From Gemmatimonadota bacterium (GTDB taxonomy: Bacteria > Gemmatimonadota > Gemmatimonadetes > Longimicrobiales > Gaopeijiaceae), in contig JAPPGM010000084.1 in NCBI GenBank assembly GCA_028874995.1, positions 1 to 45,281 on the forward strand: 45,281 nt of DNA, written 5' to 3'. The stretch's first letter is position 1, and the number at the start of each line of letters is the position of its first letter. This document shows, one piece after another, positions 1 through 8,589 of this stretch. The notes under the pieces were generated by a model. The model saw only the letters and a list, made by a program, of their open reading frames with translations. It had not been told where the DNA came from and ran no database searches. The position numbers and the translations under genes were made by a program.

Positions 1-1
1 G

Positions 2-916
2 CAGCACATCGAGGACGCGGGGGTGCACTCGGGGGACTCGGCGTGCGTGCTGCCGCCGTACCTGCTCGGGCGCGAGGAGCTGGACGAGATGCGGCGGCTG
101 ACGCGGCGGTTTGCGCTGGAGCTGGGGGTCGTCGGGCTGCTGAATGTGCAGTACGCGGTGAAGGACGGGCAGGTGTACGTGATCGAGGTGAACCCGCGGG
201 CTTCGCGGACGGTGCCGTTCGTGGGCAAGGCGACTGGGGTTCCTCTGGCGCGGCTGGCGGCGCGGGTGATGGCGGGGGAGAAGCTGGCGGACCTGGGGGT
301 GCCTTCGGAGCCGGAGGTGAACGGGGTTGCGGTGAAGGAGGCGGTCTTTCCGTTCAACCGGTTCGACGTGGACACGCTGCTCGGGCCGGAGATGCGGTCG
401 ACGGGCGAGGCAATGGGGGTGGACGACTCCTTCGGCATGGCGTTTGCCAAGGCGCAGGTGTCGGCGGGGAACCGGTTGCCGGAGGGGGAGGACGGTCTTT
501 CGCTTATCGTGACCGTCAACGACTCGGACAAGCCCACGGTAACGCCGCTGGTGCGGCGGCTGGCGGATCTCGGCTTCCGGGTGCTGGCGACGGGCGGTAC
601 GCGGAACCACCTCACGCAGCTCGGGATCCCTTGTGAAAGGATTCACAAGGTCGGGCAGGGGCGACCGCACATCGTGGACCGGATCGTGAGCGGCCAGGTG
701 GGGTTGCTGATCAACACCCCGCTGGGGAAGAAGTCCCAGTACGACGACTACGCCATGCGCCGCGCGGCGATCGCGTACGGGGTCCCGTACCTGACCACGA
801 TGTCGGCCACCAGCGCGGCGGTGGACGCCCTGACGGCGATGCGGACGCGCAGACCGGAGATCCTGAGCATCCAGGAGCGGATTGCCCGGGTGGCGGAGCC
901 GGTCGGTGTGGAGTAG
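2..916 (+). CDS. carB: Carbamoyl-phosphate synthase large subunit, C-terminal part (cut by left edge)
   Basis: The reading frame is open from base 2, so the start lies outside the window; 304 residues are visible of a protein usually near 1,070. CarB uses ammonia from the small subunit, bicarbonate and two ATP to make carbamoyl phosphate for pyrimidine and arginine synthesis in the cytoplasm. The visible part begins inside the second ATP-grasp half (EDAGVHSGDSACVLPP, then VIEVNPRASRTVPFV). It continues through the oligomerisation region and ends in the MGS-like allosteric domain (LSLIVTVNDSDKP, VLATGGTRNHL, INTPLGKKSQYDDYAMRRAA). The gene ends with TAG 15 bases before the next gene. Nothing looks damaged; truncation is only by the window edge. 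Confidence 0.97.
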   Translation, partial: QHIEDAGVHSGDSACVLPPYLLGREELDEMRRLTRRFALELGVVGLLNVQYAVKDGQVYVIEVNPRASRTVPFVGKATGVPLARLAARVMAGEKLADLGVPSEPEVNGVAVKEAVFPFNRFDVDTLLGPEMRSTGEAMGVDDSFGMAFAKAQVSAGNRLPEGEDGLSLIVTVNDSDKPTVTPLVRRLADLGFRVLATGGTRNHLTQLGIPCERIHKVGQGRPHIVDRIVSGQVGLLINTPLGKKSQYDDYAMRRAAIAYGVPYLTTMSATSAAVDALTAMRTRRPEILSIQERIARVAEPVGVE

Positions 917-931
917 GGACGGGGTCGCGAG

Positions 932-1966
932 ATGAACGATGCCGGCCTACCCGGCATGGATGCCGTAGGTGATTCCGGGGGCAAGTCCGAGTCACTCCCG
1001 ACCGCCTTCCTCATGCATCCCTCCGCGGTATTGCACGACACGGGTTGGGGGCATCCGGAACACCAGGGCCGGCTGCGCGCGGTGGCGTCGGCGCTGAAGG
1101 AGGACCTGGTCGCGCTGCACGGGAGGGTGGAGCAGGTCGCGCCGGAGGCGGGCAGCGAAGAGGATGTGGCGTTGGTCCACGACGCCGCGCTGATCGAGAC
1201 GGTGCGCGAGGCCGTGGGCCAGGCTCGCGAGTGGGGCCAACCGGCGGCGATCGACGCCGACACGCGAGTCTCGGGGGCGTCCTGGGAAGCGGCGCTGGGG
1301 ACGGTGGGGGCCGGACTCGAGGCTGTGCATGGGGTAGTGGGGGGGCGATACCGCAATGCCTTCGTGGCCGCGCGTCCCCCCGGGCATCACGCAACGCCGG
1401 GCCGCGCAATGGGATTCTGTCTCTTCAACAACATCGCCGTCGTGGCCGCGAGCCTGCGGGCGCGCGGCGAGGCCGGACGGGTCCTGATCGTGGACTGGGA
1501 CGTGCACCACGGGAACGGCACCCAGGACATCTTCTATGAGGACCCGGACGTGTTCTTCCTGTCGCTCCACCAGTACCCGCACTATCCCGGCACGGGGGCT
1601 GCGAACGAGACGGGACGGGGTAGGGGGGAGGGGTTCACGCTGAATGTGCCCCTGAGTCCGCGGACGCCTCGCGCCCACTACCTGAACGCTTTCGCGAAGG
1701 CGCTCGATAACGCGGTTTCCCGCTGCGAGCCCGACTTCATCCTGGTGTCGTCCGGTTTCGATGTGCTCGCGGGAGATCCGCTGGGCGGCCAGTTGCTGGA
1801 GCCCGAGGACCTCCACGAGACGACGCGGATGGTGATGGATGCGGCGGAGCGCTTCTGCGGGGGTCGGGTTGTGGTATTCTTGGAGGGAGGCTACGACCCC
1901 GTCCGGCTCGGAGAGGGATGCGTGGCCGTGATCCGGGCGCTGGCAGGGGTCTCAACGGATGTCTGA
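932..1966 (+). CDS. Histone deacetylase family protein (class II / AcuC-like amidohydrolase)
   Basis: A 344-residue arginase-fold zinc deacetylase, normal length for the bacterial class II HDAC-like group. Visible signatures run in order: the catalytic histidine pair in RPPGHHATPGRAMGFCLFNN, the metal-binding VDWDVHHGNGTQDIFY, the SSGFDVLAGDPLGG aspartate loop, and the C-terminal FLEGGYD with the catalytic tyrosine. Bacterial members deacetylate acetyl-lysine, acetylpolyamines or similar amides; the substrate cannot be read from sequence. The ATG at 932 has only a weak ribosome site, and the family homology begins near the methionine at residue 28 (MHPSAVLHDTG), so translation could start about 80 bases later. 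It follows carB by 15 bases and is probably co-transcribed with it. Confidence 0.93.
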   Translation: MNDAGLPGMDAVGDSGGKSESLPTAFLMHPSAVLHDTGWGHPEHQGRLRAVASALKEDLVALHGRVEQVAPEAGSEEDVALVHDAALIETVREAVGQAREWGQPAAIDADTRVSGASWEAALGTVGAGLEAVHGVVGGRYRNAFVAARPPGHHATPGRAMGFCLFNNIAVVAASLRARGEAGRVLIVDWDVHHGNGTQDIFYEDPDVFFLSLHQYPHYPGTGAANETGRGRGEGFTLNVPLSPRTPRAHYLNAFAKALDNAVSRCEPDFILVSSGFDVLAGDPLGGQLLEPEDLHETTRMVMDAAERFCGGRVVVFLEGGYDPVRLGEGCVAVIRALAGVSTDV

Positions 1967-2029
1967 GCGAAGAAGGAAGTCGAAGGTAGAAGGTATGACC
2001 GCAGTGGCCGGGTCCGGTAAGGAGTCGCA

Positions 2030-2572
2030 ATGCGTGTCCGGCTGACGAGAGACGCCGGTACTGGACGGTGGTTTGCGCCGCTGTTCGCGGCGCTGGTGTC
2101 GGCCTGCGGTACGGATCTCCCGCCGGAAGCCGCCGAACTCGCTTCGCGCGACGCGGCGGCGATGGCCGAAGAAATCCACCCCGAGGCGAGTGAGGCGATC
2201 TCGAAGCTTTTCTCGCCCGTCCACCCCGGCGAGATGCTCGAAGTCTGCCGGTCCCCCGACGCGGTGGCGCTGAGGGACAGCATCAACGCCATGGCCCATG
2301 GCGGTATGCCCGCCGATAGCATAATCGAACGGGTGGTGGCGACCCACGGCGAGGAGTCTCGCGCCTATCCGAAGCGGTCCGGACGTGGGCTCCTCGCCTG
2401 GACAATACCTCCGGCGATGCTCGTCGCCGGACTTGGTGTCGTTGTTCTCGTGCTGCGTCGGCTCAAGGGACCGGCGCCGGTGGCTGGTCGGGCCGACCTG
2501 ACCGATGAAGAGAGGGACCGCCTGGACGCGGCCCTCGCCGAACTTGAAGAGATGGAGGAAGCGCAACAATGA
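2030..2572 (+). CDS. CcmH-like lipoprotein with a degenerate thiol motif
   Basis: A 180-residue envelope protein. Residues 14-26 form a short signal ending in VSAC, a lipobox with Cys26 as the likely lipidated residue. The middle (about 50-110) resembles the CcmH/CycL/NrfF thiol-reductase domain of cytochrome c maturation, in the variant form I know as SPxCPGxxLxxCxSPxA. Here it reads SPVHPGEMLEVCRSPDA, so the first motif cysteine is His65 and only Cys73 remains. A membrane segment follows (about 124-144), then a charged tail starting LTDEERDRLDAAL, as in CcmH proteins. Loss of the cysteine pair argues against normal thiol-disulfide exchange. No other ccm genes are in the window. The stop overlaps the next start (ATGA), suggesting translational coupling. 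Confidence 0.7.
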   Translation: MRVRLTRDAGTGRWFAPLFAALVSACGTDLPPEAAELASRDAAAMAEEIHPEASEAISKLFSPVHPGEMLEVCRSPDAVALRDSINAMAHGGMPADSIIERVVATHGEESRAYPKRSGRGLLAWTIPPAMLVAGLGVVVLVLRRLKGPAPVAGRADLTDEERDRLDAALAELEEMEEAQQ

Positions 2573-3777
2573 ACGCGGAAGCCGGTGCGACGCGGGCGTT
2601 GCTCTCCAGGAAGGACGGGGTCGCCAGGGTGCAGGCGGCGCTCCGGGACATGGGGCTGGACGGCTGGCTGCTCTACGACTTCAAGGACCGCAATCCGATC
2701 GGGCGCGCACTGCTCGGGCTGGAGTGGACGACCCGGCGCGGCTTCGCCCTGGTCCCCGCCTCGGGTCACCCGCGCCTCTTGATCCACGCCATCGAGCACT
2801 CGTCCTGGCGCCACCTGGACTGGCCCCGCGAAAGCTATTCGAGCCGCATTGAAATGGTGGACCGGCTGCGCGACCTCCTGGCCGGGTGCAAGCGGGTGGC
2901 CACCGAGACATCGGCGCGGGGCGATGTCCCCTACCTCGATCTCCTCCCCGCCGGCATCCGCGACATCATCGTCGACATGGGCGTCGAACTCCACAGTTCG
3001 GGCGACCTCGTCTCCACCTTCTACGCGGTGTGGACCCCGGCGCAACGCGAGGAGCACGGCCGCGCGTCCGAGCTCGTCAAGGTCCTGGCCGGGGACGCCT
3101 TCGCGCGGGCCGCCGACCACATCGCACGCGGCGAGCCGATCACCGAAGGCGAGCTCGCCACCTGGATCCGCGACGAGTTGGCGCGGCGCGGCGCGCCCAT
3201 TCACGCGGACTGCATCGTCGCGATCGGCCCGAAGGCCGCCGACCCTCACTACGATCCGGGTGAGACCGGCGAGCCGATCCAGCGCGGCGACCTCCTCCTG
3301 ATCGACCTGTGGGGCGGCTTCCACGAGAACTCCGTGCCCGCCGACCAGACGTGGATGGGCTTCATGGGCAACGAACTCCCACCACGGATTGCCGAGTTGT
3401 GGGAAACTGTGAAGGCCGCGCGCGACGGTGTGGTCGACTCGCTGCGGGCGCGCTGGGCCCGGGGCGAAGTGCTGCGCGGCTTCGAGGGCGACGATGTGGC
3501 CCGCCGGATCATCACCGACGCGGGGTACGGCGAGTACTTCATTCACCGTACCGGCCACTCGATCGATCTGGACATCCACGGCCGCGGTCCCAACCTGGAC
3601 AATCTGGAGACCCGCGACGACCGCGTGCTCGTTCCGGGGGTAGGCTTTTCGGTGGAACCCGGCATCTACATCGCGGACGATGTTGGGCTCCGTACCGAAA
3701 TCAACGTGTTCATGGGACCGGACGGTCCGGAGGTCACGGTGGCGGAGCCGCAGCAGGATGTGTTTCTGCTGCTGTGA
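2569..3777 (+). CDS. M24 family metallopeptidase (Xaa-Pro dipeptidase/aminopeptidase-like)
   Basis: A 402-residue cytoplasmic protein of the pita-bread fold, with no signal peptide. The N-terminal creatinase-like domain (about 10-150) contains MGLDGWLLYDFKDRNPIG. The C-terminal catalytic domain carries the five metal-ligand motifs in order: LLLIDLWGGFHENSVPADQT (two Asp), HRTGHSIDLDIHG (His), FSVEPGIYI (Glu) and GLRTEINVF (Glu). Such enzymes cleave the bond before proline in short peptides or act on related imino bonds. The start overlaps the CcmH-like gene by four bases. A second, different M24 gene lies at 25837, so the two probably have different substrates. The five metal-ligand positions all appear intact. 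Confidence 0.92.
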   Translation: MNAEAGATRALLSRKDGVARVQAALRDMGLDGWLLYDFKDRNPIGRALLGLEWTTRRGFALVPASGHPRLLIHAIEHSSWRHLDWPRESYSSRIEMVDRLRDLLAGCKRVATETSARGDVPYLDLLPAGIRDIIVDMGVELHSSGDLVSTFYAVWTPAQREEHGRASELVKVLAGDAFARAADHIARGEPITEGELATWIRDELARRGAPIHADCIVAIGPKAADPHYDPGETGEPIQRGDLLLIDLWGGFHENSVPADQTWMGFMGNELPPRIAELWETVKAARDGVVDSLRARWARGEVLRGFEGDDVARRIITDAGYGEYFIHRTGHSIDLDIHGRGPNLDNLETRDDRVLVPGVGFSVEPGIYIADDVGLRTEINVFMGPDGPEVTVAEPQQDVFLLL

Positions 3778-3849
3778 TCCCTGGCGAATCCTCCGGCCGG
3801 CAGGCCGTCCTTTCGTCCGGTGTTCAGCTCCCGGGGCAGGGGCCGTCTG

Positions 3850-6117
3850 ATGTCGTCGGGGCGCCGTTCGCTCGTGGAGGTCGCACTCCCGGTCCCGTTA
3901 CGGCGGACCTTCAACTATCGGCTGGCCGGACCGGTTCCCCGGCCGGGAACGCGCGTGCGGGTCCCCTTCCGGAACCGCACCGTGGTGGGCTGGGTGCTGG
4001 GTCCCGGGTCGGAGGTTCCGGGCCTGAGGGACGTGGTGTCGGTACTCGAGCGGGAACCCTCCGTCGGCACAGAGCTGTGGCAACTGGCGCAGTGGATCGC
4101 GGCGTACTACGTGGTGCCGCTCGGGGTCGTGTTGCGTGCCATGCTCCCAGCGCGCATGGCCAACCCGGCCGCCGCGGAGCCGGCGCCCGCCCGTCGCGCC
4201 GTGGTCCGTGTCGTCCGTCCAATCGGAACGCTGGACGAACTGGACCGGGTCTTTGGCAGGGCGAAGCGGCAGCGTGAGGCGTACGAGCAGCTCGTGGGCG
4301 CTGGTGGGCGCAAGGCACTGGCCGCGCTGCTGGAGGGCGGCTTCAGCCGAGGTGTGATCGGGGGGCTGGAGGAGAAGGGGCTCGTGAGGGTGGTGAAGGA
4401 AGTTCTGGTGCGGGACCCGTTCAGGGACGAGGCGATGGGGGCGGAGCCCGCGCACGTGCCCACTCCGGCCCAGCGCAAGGTTCTCGCCCGGCTCGATGCC
4501 GCGCTGGGCGACGGGGGCGGGACCTTCCTGTTGCACGGGGTGACCGGCTCTGGTAAGACCCTGGTCTATATCGAGTTGATCCGGCGAGTGCTCGGCCGAG
4601 GCGGAGGCGCGGTCGTGCTCGTGCCCGAGATCGCGCTGACCCCCCAGACCGTCGCCCGTTTCCGGCAGGCGTTCGGAGACAGCGTGGCCGTGCTGCATTC
4701 GGGCCTCTCGGACGGCGAGCGCTTGGACGCCTGGAGACAACTCCGGTCCGGCGCAAGACGAATCGCCGTGGGTGCCCGCTCGGCCGTCTTCGCACCCGTT
4801 TCCGCCCTCGGCGCCATCGTGGTGGACGAAGAGCACGATGGTAGCTACAAGCAATCCGAGTCGCCCCGCTACAATGCACGCGATGTGGCTGTAGTGCGCG
4901 CCCGTAGAGCCGGCGCGGTCTGCGTGTTGGGTTCCGCCACCCCCTCCCTCGAAAGCTGGATGAATGCGGGCTCGGAGAAGTATGGGCTCCTCGAACTGCC
5001 CGACAGGGTCGGCGGCGGCGTCCTGCCCGACGTGCGCGTCGTCGACCTGAAGCTGCCGCCGAAGGAGGGTGCGGTCGCGGATCCGGCACCGGCGGAGAGC
5101 GATGACACCGGGCCGCCCGCACCCCCCCTGCGTATTCTGTCTCCGCTGCTCGCGGATGCGGTACGGCAAAGACTCTCGCGGCGGGAACAGACGATCCTTC
5201 TGCTCAACCGCCGGGGATACGCCACCTTCGCACTGTGCGAGAACTGCGGCGCCGTTGGCGAGTGCGTCGACTGCTCGGTATCCCTGACGCTGCACAGGGC
5301 GCGGCGGCGCATGATCTGCCACCACTGCGGCCATGTGGAGTCTCCGCCGACGCGATGTCCGCGCTGCGGCTCCCGTGAGATGACGTACGGGGGACTCGGC
5401 ACGGAACAGGTGGAGCGCGTCCTGGTCGAGAGCTTCCCGGGGGGGCGGGTGGCCCGGATGGACATGGACACGACGCGCGGAAAGTGGTCGCACCGTGACA
5501 TCCTCGAGCGCGTGCGCAAGGGGAAAGTGGACATCCTCCTGGGAACGCAGATGATCGCCAAGGGCCTCGATTTCCCGCGGGTCACGCTGGTGGGGGTCAT
5601 CAACGCCGACACGGGACTGCATCTCCCCGACTTTCGGAGCTGCGAACGGACCTTTCAGCTCCTGTCGCAGGTGGCGGGGCGGGCGGGGCGGGGGAGTCTG
5701 CCGGGCGAGGTCGTGATCCAGACCTATGTGCCGGACCACTATGTGGTGCGGGCGGCCGTTGCCCACGACTACCGGGGATTCGTGGAGCGGGAACTGGGTG
5801 CGCGGACCGATCCCCCCTATCCGCCTCACCTGCGCATGGCCAGGATCCTGTTGAGCAGCCCGACCCAGGCGGACGCGCTGGCCGCGGCGGAATCGTTGGG
5901 CGGGTGGCTGCGCAGCGGCCGCCACGCGGGTGTCGAGGTGCTGGGGCCGGCGCCGGCCCCGATCGAAAAGCTCCGCGGGCGCTTCCGCTGGCACGTTCTG
6001 CTTCGCGGGGGCGTCGGGGGCATCGGGCGGGCGCTGCGCTCGGTGTCCGGGAGCTTCAGGGCCAGGGGTGCCGATGTCCGCGTCTCGCTCGACCGTGACC
6101 CGTTGCACCTGATGTAG
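3850..6117 (+). CDS. priA: Primosomal protein N' (replication restart helicase PriA)
   Basis: A 755-residue superfamily-2 3'-5' DNA helicase that recognises stalled forks and reloads the replicative helicase. In order: the N-terminal 3'-DNA-end-binding domain (VEVALPVPLRRTFNYRL), Walker A in LLHGVTGSGKTLVYIEL, the DEEH box in VVDEEHDGSYKQSESPRYN, and a zinc-binding module with four CxxC pairs (CENC, CVDC, CHHC, CPRC) inserted in the helicase core. The late helicase motifs LLGTQMIAKGLDFPRVTLVG and QVAGRAGRG follow. The ATG at 3850 is preferred because GGGGCAGGGG lies just upstream and the conserved N-terminus starts right after it. A GTG at 3820 in the same frame is possible. It is 72 bases after the peptidase gene. 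Confidence 0.97.
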   Translation: MSSGRRSLVEVALPVPLRRTFNYRLAGPVPRPGTRVRVPFRNRTVVGWVLGPGSEVPGLRDVVSVLEREPSVGTELWQLAQWIAAYYVVPLGVVLRAMLPARMANPAAAEPAPARRAVVRVVRPIGTLDELDRVFGRAKRQREAYEQLVGAGGRKALAALLEGGFSRGVIGGLEEKGLVRVVKEVLVRDPFRDEAMGAEPAHVPTPAQRKVLARLDAALGDGGGTFLLHGVTGSGKTLVYIELIRRVLGRGGGAVVLVPEIALTPQTVARFRQAFGDSVAVLHSGLSDGERLDAWRQLRSGARRIAVGARSAVFAPVSALGAIVVDEEHDGSYKQSESPRYNARDVAVVRARRAGAVCVLGSATPSLESWMNAGSEKYGLLELPDRVGGGVLPDVRVVDLKLPPKEGAVADPAPAESDDTGPPAPPLRILSPLLADAVRQRLSRREQTILLLNRRGYATFALCENCGAVGECVDCSVSLTLHRARRRMICHHCGHVESPPTRCPRCGSREMTYGGLGTEQVERVLVESFPGGRVARMDMDTTRGKWSHRDILERVRKGKVDILLGTQMIAKGLDFPRVTLVGVINADTGLHLPDFRSCERTFQLLSQVAGRAGRGSLPGEVVIQTYVPDHYVVRAAVAHDYRGFVERELGARTDPPYPPHLRMARILLSSPTQADALAAAESLGGWLRSGRHAGVEVLGPAPAPIEKLRGRFRWHVLLRGGVGGIGRALRSVSGSFRARGADVRVSLDRDPLHLM

Positions 6118-6131
6118 GCGCGCGCGGAATT

Positions 6132-6156
6132 CGATCGGCGGGGCATTCCGCCCGAT
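6132..6156 (+). terminator. Possible hairpin terminator after priA
   Basis: ATCGG-CGG and CCG-C-CCGAT form an eight-pair stem with one bulged C and a six-base loop, 17 bases after the priA stop. There is no T-run after it, so it is at best a weak or factor-dependent terminator. The rest of the 215-base gap up to the next gene shows no other clear structure. Confidence 0.3.
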
Positions 6157-6332
6157 GACCTTCGGCCGCGGTGCTCCTCGCGCGAACAACGCCATTCGTC
6201 CCCTTGTGCCCTGGCAGCCGGGCGCGTCGCCGGCTCCCGATGCCCGCGGGAATTTCACCGGGGGCTGCTTGGCGTTATTCTCGTTAGTGTCCGGGTGTGA
6301 CGGAGATCTGGTATTCACTCAGGGAGGCAGGC

Positions 6333-6911
6333 GTGAGCTGTCTGGCTTTGAACGCTTCTTACGAGCCGTTGATGATCGTCCCTTCCCGGAGGGCCATCCG
6401 GCTTGTGCTGGACCGCAAGGCCGAAGTGCTCGAAGAGGACATGCACCGGTCCTTCCGCACCGTCCGTCTCCATCACCCCTGTCCGGTGGTGATCCGGCTG
6501 GTGCGGTATGTGCACGTGCCGCGACGCTTTCGGAGACAGGTAACGAACACCTTTCTCTTCGCTCGTGACGGGTACGCGTGCCAGTACTGCCAGCGCCACA
6601 AGCGGCAGCTGAGGAACCGGGAGTTCCTCACGCGCGACCACATCGTTCCGATCTCGCGGGGAGGTGACAACAGCTGGCAGAATGTCGTCACCGCCTGTTC
6701 CACCTGTAATCACCGAAAGGGGAACCGACTTCCGCAGGAGGCAGGCCTGCGGTTGCTGGTCCGTCCCGTCGAGCCGAACCACGTCGAACTCGTTTGGGCC
6801 GTCAGGAGGGTCACACCCATCCAGGCCAAGTACATCCGGATGTTCTTCGGTGAAGATGTCGTGCCGTTGAAGGCGGGCGGTGGATTCGCTCCCGGGTGGG
6901 AGGGCACGTGA
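6333..6911 (+). CDS. HNH endonuclease family protein
   Basis: A 192-residue protein with a C-terminal HNH nuclease domain: CQYCQRHKRQLRNREFLTRD, then HIVPISRGGDNSWQNVVTAC, then CNHRKGNR. The CxxC pairs would hold a structural zinc, and the DH/N/H residues are the metal-dependent catalytic set. The N-terminus (LALNASYEPLMIVPSRRAIRL) is typical of the stand-alone HNH proteins found in many bacterial chromosomes, whose role is not well defined. GTG at 6333 is preferred over GTG at 6297, because AGGGAGG lies five bases before it and the family homology starts there. The stop overlaps the GTG of the following gene (GTGA), so the two are probably translated together. It is not next to phage or restriction genes. 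Confidence 0.9.
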   Translation: MSCLALNASYEPLMIVPSRRAIRLVLDRKAEVLEEDMHRSFRTVRLHHPCPVVIRLVRYVHVPRRFRRQVTNTFLFARDGYACQYCQRHKRQLRNREFLTRDHIVPISRGGDNSWQNVVTACSTCNHRKGNRLPQEAGLRLLVRPVEPNHVELVWAVRRVTPIQAKYIRMFFGEDVVPLKAGGGFAPGWEGT

Positions 6912-7480
6912 ACGACGGTTCCGCCGGTCGGCAGGAACCGGCATCCCCGCCGGCACGGTTGCAGAGGGCCGGAGCCGAAGTGGACGACGACCGTGCGCCC
7001 GTTGCGTCCTCGCCGGCGTCGGAACCCCCTGCATCCGTACGGGAAACCATGCAGCGGACCCGGCGTTACAGCCCGGGTCGTTCGCCGCCGCCCGCGCGGC
7101 GGCGAAGACCATCGCCCCGGCGGGGCCCCACACCACCGCCTGCGCGTGAACTGACCGACGTCCCGGTTGCCGAGATCGCATCGCGCGAGGTCGAAGTCGG
7201 GAACGAGGTGTGGAACGTCCTGGTCAACGGGTCCTCCAGGGTAGGATCCCCGAATGCACACGGGGTCCGGCTGCTCAGCGTGGGGTTGGAAGCGCCGGGT
7301 GACCGTCCGAACCCCGAAGGCACCCACTATCTGGTCGCGGAACGGCTCGAGGATGTGGACGAAGACGTGCTCAGAGGATTGGTGACCAGGGCGGTGGGAA
7401 CCCACGCGGCCGGATCGGAGTCGGCCCGTCGCGCGGGGAAGCGTCGCCGACGCGGGCGTTTCCGGCACCGGAACCGTTGA
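6908..7480 (+). CDS. Conserved-looking protein of unknown function, co-translated with the HNH gene
   Basis: I do not recognise a named family. The 190-residue product has a low-complexity first third rich in Pro and Arg (about 45-80, including SPPPARRRRPSPRRGP). A compact central domain follows (about 85-165: PVAEIASREVEVGNEVWNVL through VAERLEDVDEDVLRGLV), and the end is Arg-rich (ARRAGKRRRRGRFRHRNR). The central part looks like a small beta-rich fold followed by a helix, and the basic tails could bind nucleic acid; both are inferences. The GTG at 6908 overlaps the stop of the HNH gene; another GTG is at 6896. The overlap and codon usage like its neighbours make it a real gene rather than a shadow. 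Confidence 0.68.
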   Translation: MNDGSAGRQEPASPPARLQRAGAEVDDDRAPVASSPASEPPASVRETMQRTRRYSPGRSPPPARRRRPSPRRGPTPPPARELTDVPVAEIASREVEVGNEVWNVLVNGSSRVGSPNAHGVRLLSVGLEAPGDRPNPEGTHYLVAERLEDVDEDVLRGLVTRAVGTHAAGSESARRAGKRRRRGRFRHRNR

Positions 7481-7577
7481 GTCCCCACTCCATGGCGGCG
7501 CTAACGGCCGACCCCGGTCCTGTGTCCACCTGGAAGTGCTCAACGGGAAAGATGCTACAGGTGTCTTGTTTCAGGAA

Positions 7578-8135
7578 ATGAAGGATCGCTCGGACGCCGA
7601 GTTGGTGATCCAGGCGTGCGCCGGCGACAGGGAATCGTTCGGAGAGCTGGTCGTGCGGTATCAGCGGCCGGCCTACTCCGTGGCGCTGTCCGTCATCGGC
7701 AGGCACCAGGACGCCGAGGACGCTGCCCAGGAATCCTTCATGGTCGCTCTGGAGCGGCTCGAGGAGTGCCGGAACCCGGCCAGGTTCGCCGGCTGGCTTC
7801 TGGCGATCGTGCGGAACCGCTCTCGCAACCTCATACGCAGGGAGAGCCTGCGGAGAGGGGACGAGATTCCGGCGAGCGCCAGCTCTTCGGGGCCCAGTCC
7901 GGAGCGCGCCGCCGACATATCAGCCCTGCGGGGCCGGCTTACGGAGGCTTTGAACACATTGAGCGACGTGCAGCGGGAGGTCGTTCTGCTTCACGACCTG
8001 GAGGGATGGAAGCACGCCGAGATTGCCGAGAGGCTCGGCATGCCGTCCGGCACGGTCAGGTCGCATCTGCACTTCGCGCGCAAGGCGTTACGGATTCAGT
8101 TGTCCGAGTGGAAGGACTACGGAAAGGGCGTCTGA
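7578..8135 (+). CDS. ECF-type RNA polymerase sigma factor
   Basis: A 185-residue sigma-70 factor of the extracytoplasmic-function group. Region 2 is seen in ELVIQACAGDRESFGELVVR and AEDAAQESFMVALERL. A short linker follows, then region 4 with the helix-turn-helix at HAEIAERLGMPSGTVRSHLH. It would direct RNA polymerase to a small set of envelope-related promoters, probably including its own operon. The start is uncertain: ATG 7578 gives the usual N-terminus, and the frame is open back to a GTG at 7536. One base separates its stop from the next gene. Downstream genes encode a membrane protein, a Spy-like protein and a complete MacAB-TolC-type exporter, so this is probably the local regulator. 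Confidence 0.92.
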   Translation: MKDRSDAELVIQACAGDRESFGELVVRYQRPAYSVALSVIGRHQDAEDAAQESFMVALERLEECRNPARFAGWLLAIVRNRSRNLIRRESLRRGDEIPASASSSGPSPERAADISALRGRLTEALNTLSDVQREVVLLHDLEGWKHAEIAERLGMPSGTVRSHLHFARKALRIQLSEWKDYGKGV

Positions 8136-8136
8136 G

Positions 8137-8589
8137 ATGGACACGGAAGACAGAGATCGGACGGCGGGCCGGGGCCGATCCCCGGTTCGCGCCACCAATG
8201 GGGAATCCGCTCGTGAACCCCGTCAGCCGCTGAATGCCCTGGATCCGGGGTACGAGTCCCCGGGCTACTGGGAGCGGTTCCACGCCGCGGTCATGCAGCG
8301 CGCCGCCTTCGAGTTGGCAAGGCGGCGCCGGCTCGCCCGCGAGTCGGTGGCCGCGGTGCTCTCCGGATGGTCCCGAAGTCTGATTCCGGTGGGGATCGCG
8401 GCGGCGGTCGCGGCTGCCCTGCTGGTCGGCTCCGAGGTGCGCAACGCGGGGGATGCCACGCCTCCCCTCGTGCTGGAAGACGTGCTCGCGAGCGAAGTCG
8501 AAGACAGGGCCCTGCCGGCTGTTGTGAATGGCCAGGCCCCTGCAAGTCCGGTGGCCTTCATGGTCCTGGTGGAAGGGAATGTTCCGTAA
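8137..8589 (+). CDS. Small single-pass membrane protein, probable anti-sigma factor
   Basis: A 150-residue protein with a hydrophilic N-terminal half (about 1-85, with WERFHAAVMQRAAFELARRR), one membrane segment (about 88-107, SLIPVGIAAAVAAALLVGSE) and a short outer domain (about 108-150). No cysteine/histidine zinc anti-sigma motif is present. Position directly after the ECF sigma gene and the cytoplasm-membrane-periplasm layout suggest an anti-sigma factor; this is inference from context and topology, not from recognised homology. Its stop lies inside the start region of the next gene, so expression is coupled. Confidence 0.68.
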   Translation: MDTEDRDRTAGRGRSPVRATNGESAREPRQPLNALDPGYESPGYWERFHAAVMQRAAFELARRRRLARESVAAVLSGWSRSLIPVGIAAAVAAALLVGSEVRNAGDATPPLVLEDVLASEVEDRALPAVVNGQAPASPVAFMVLVEGNVP

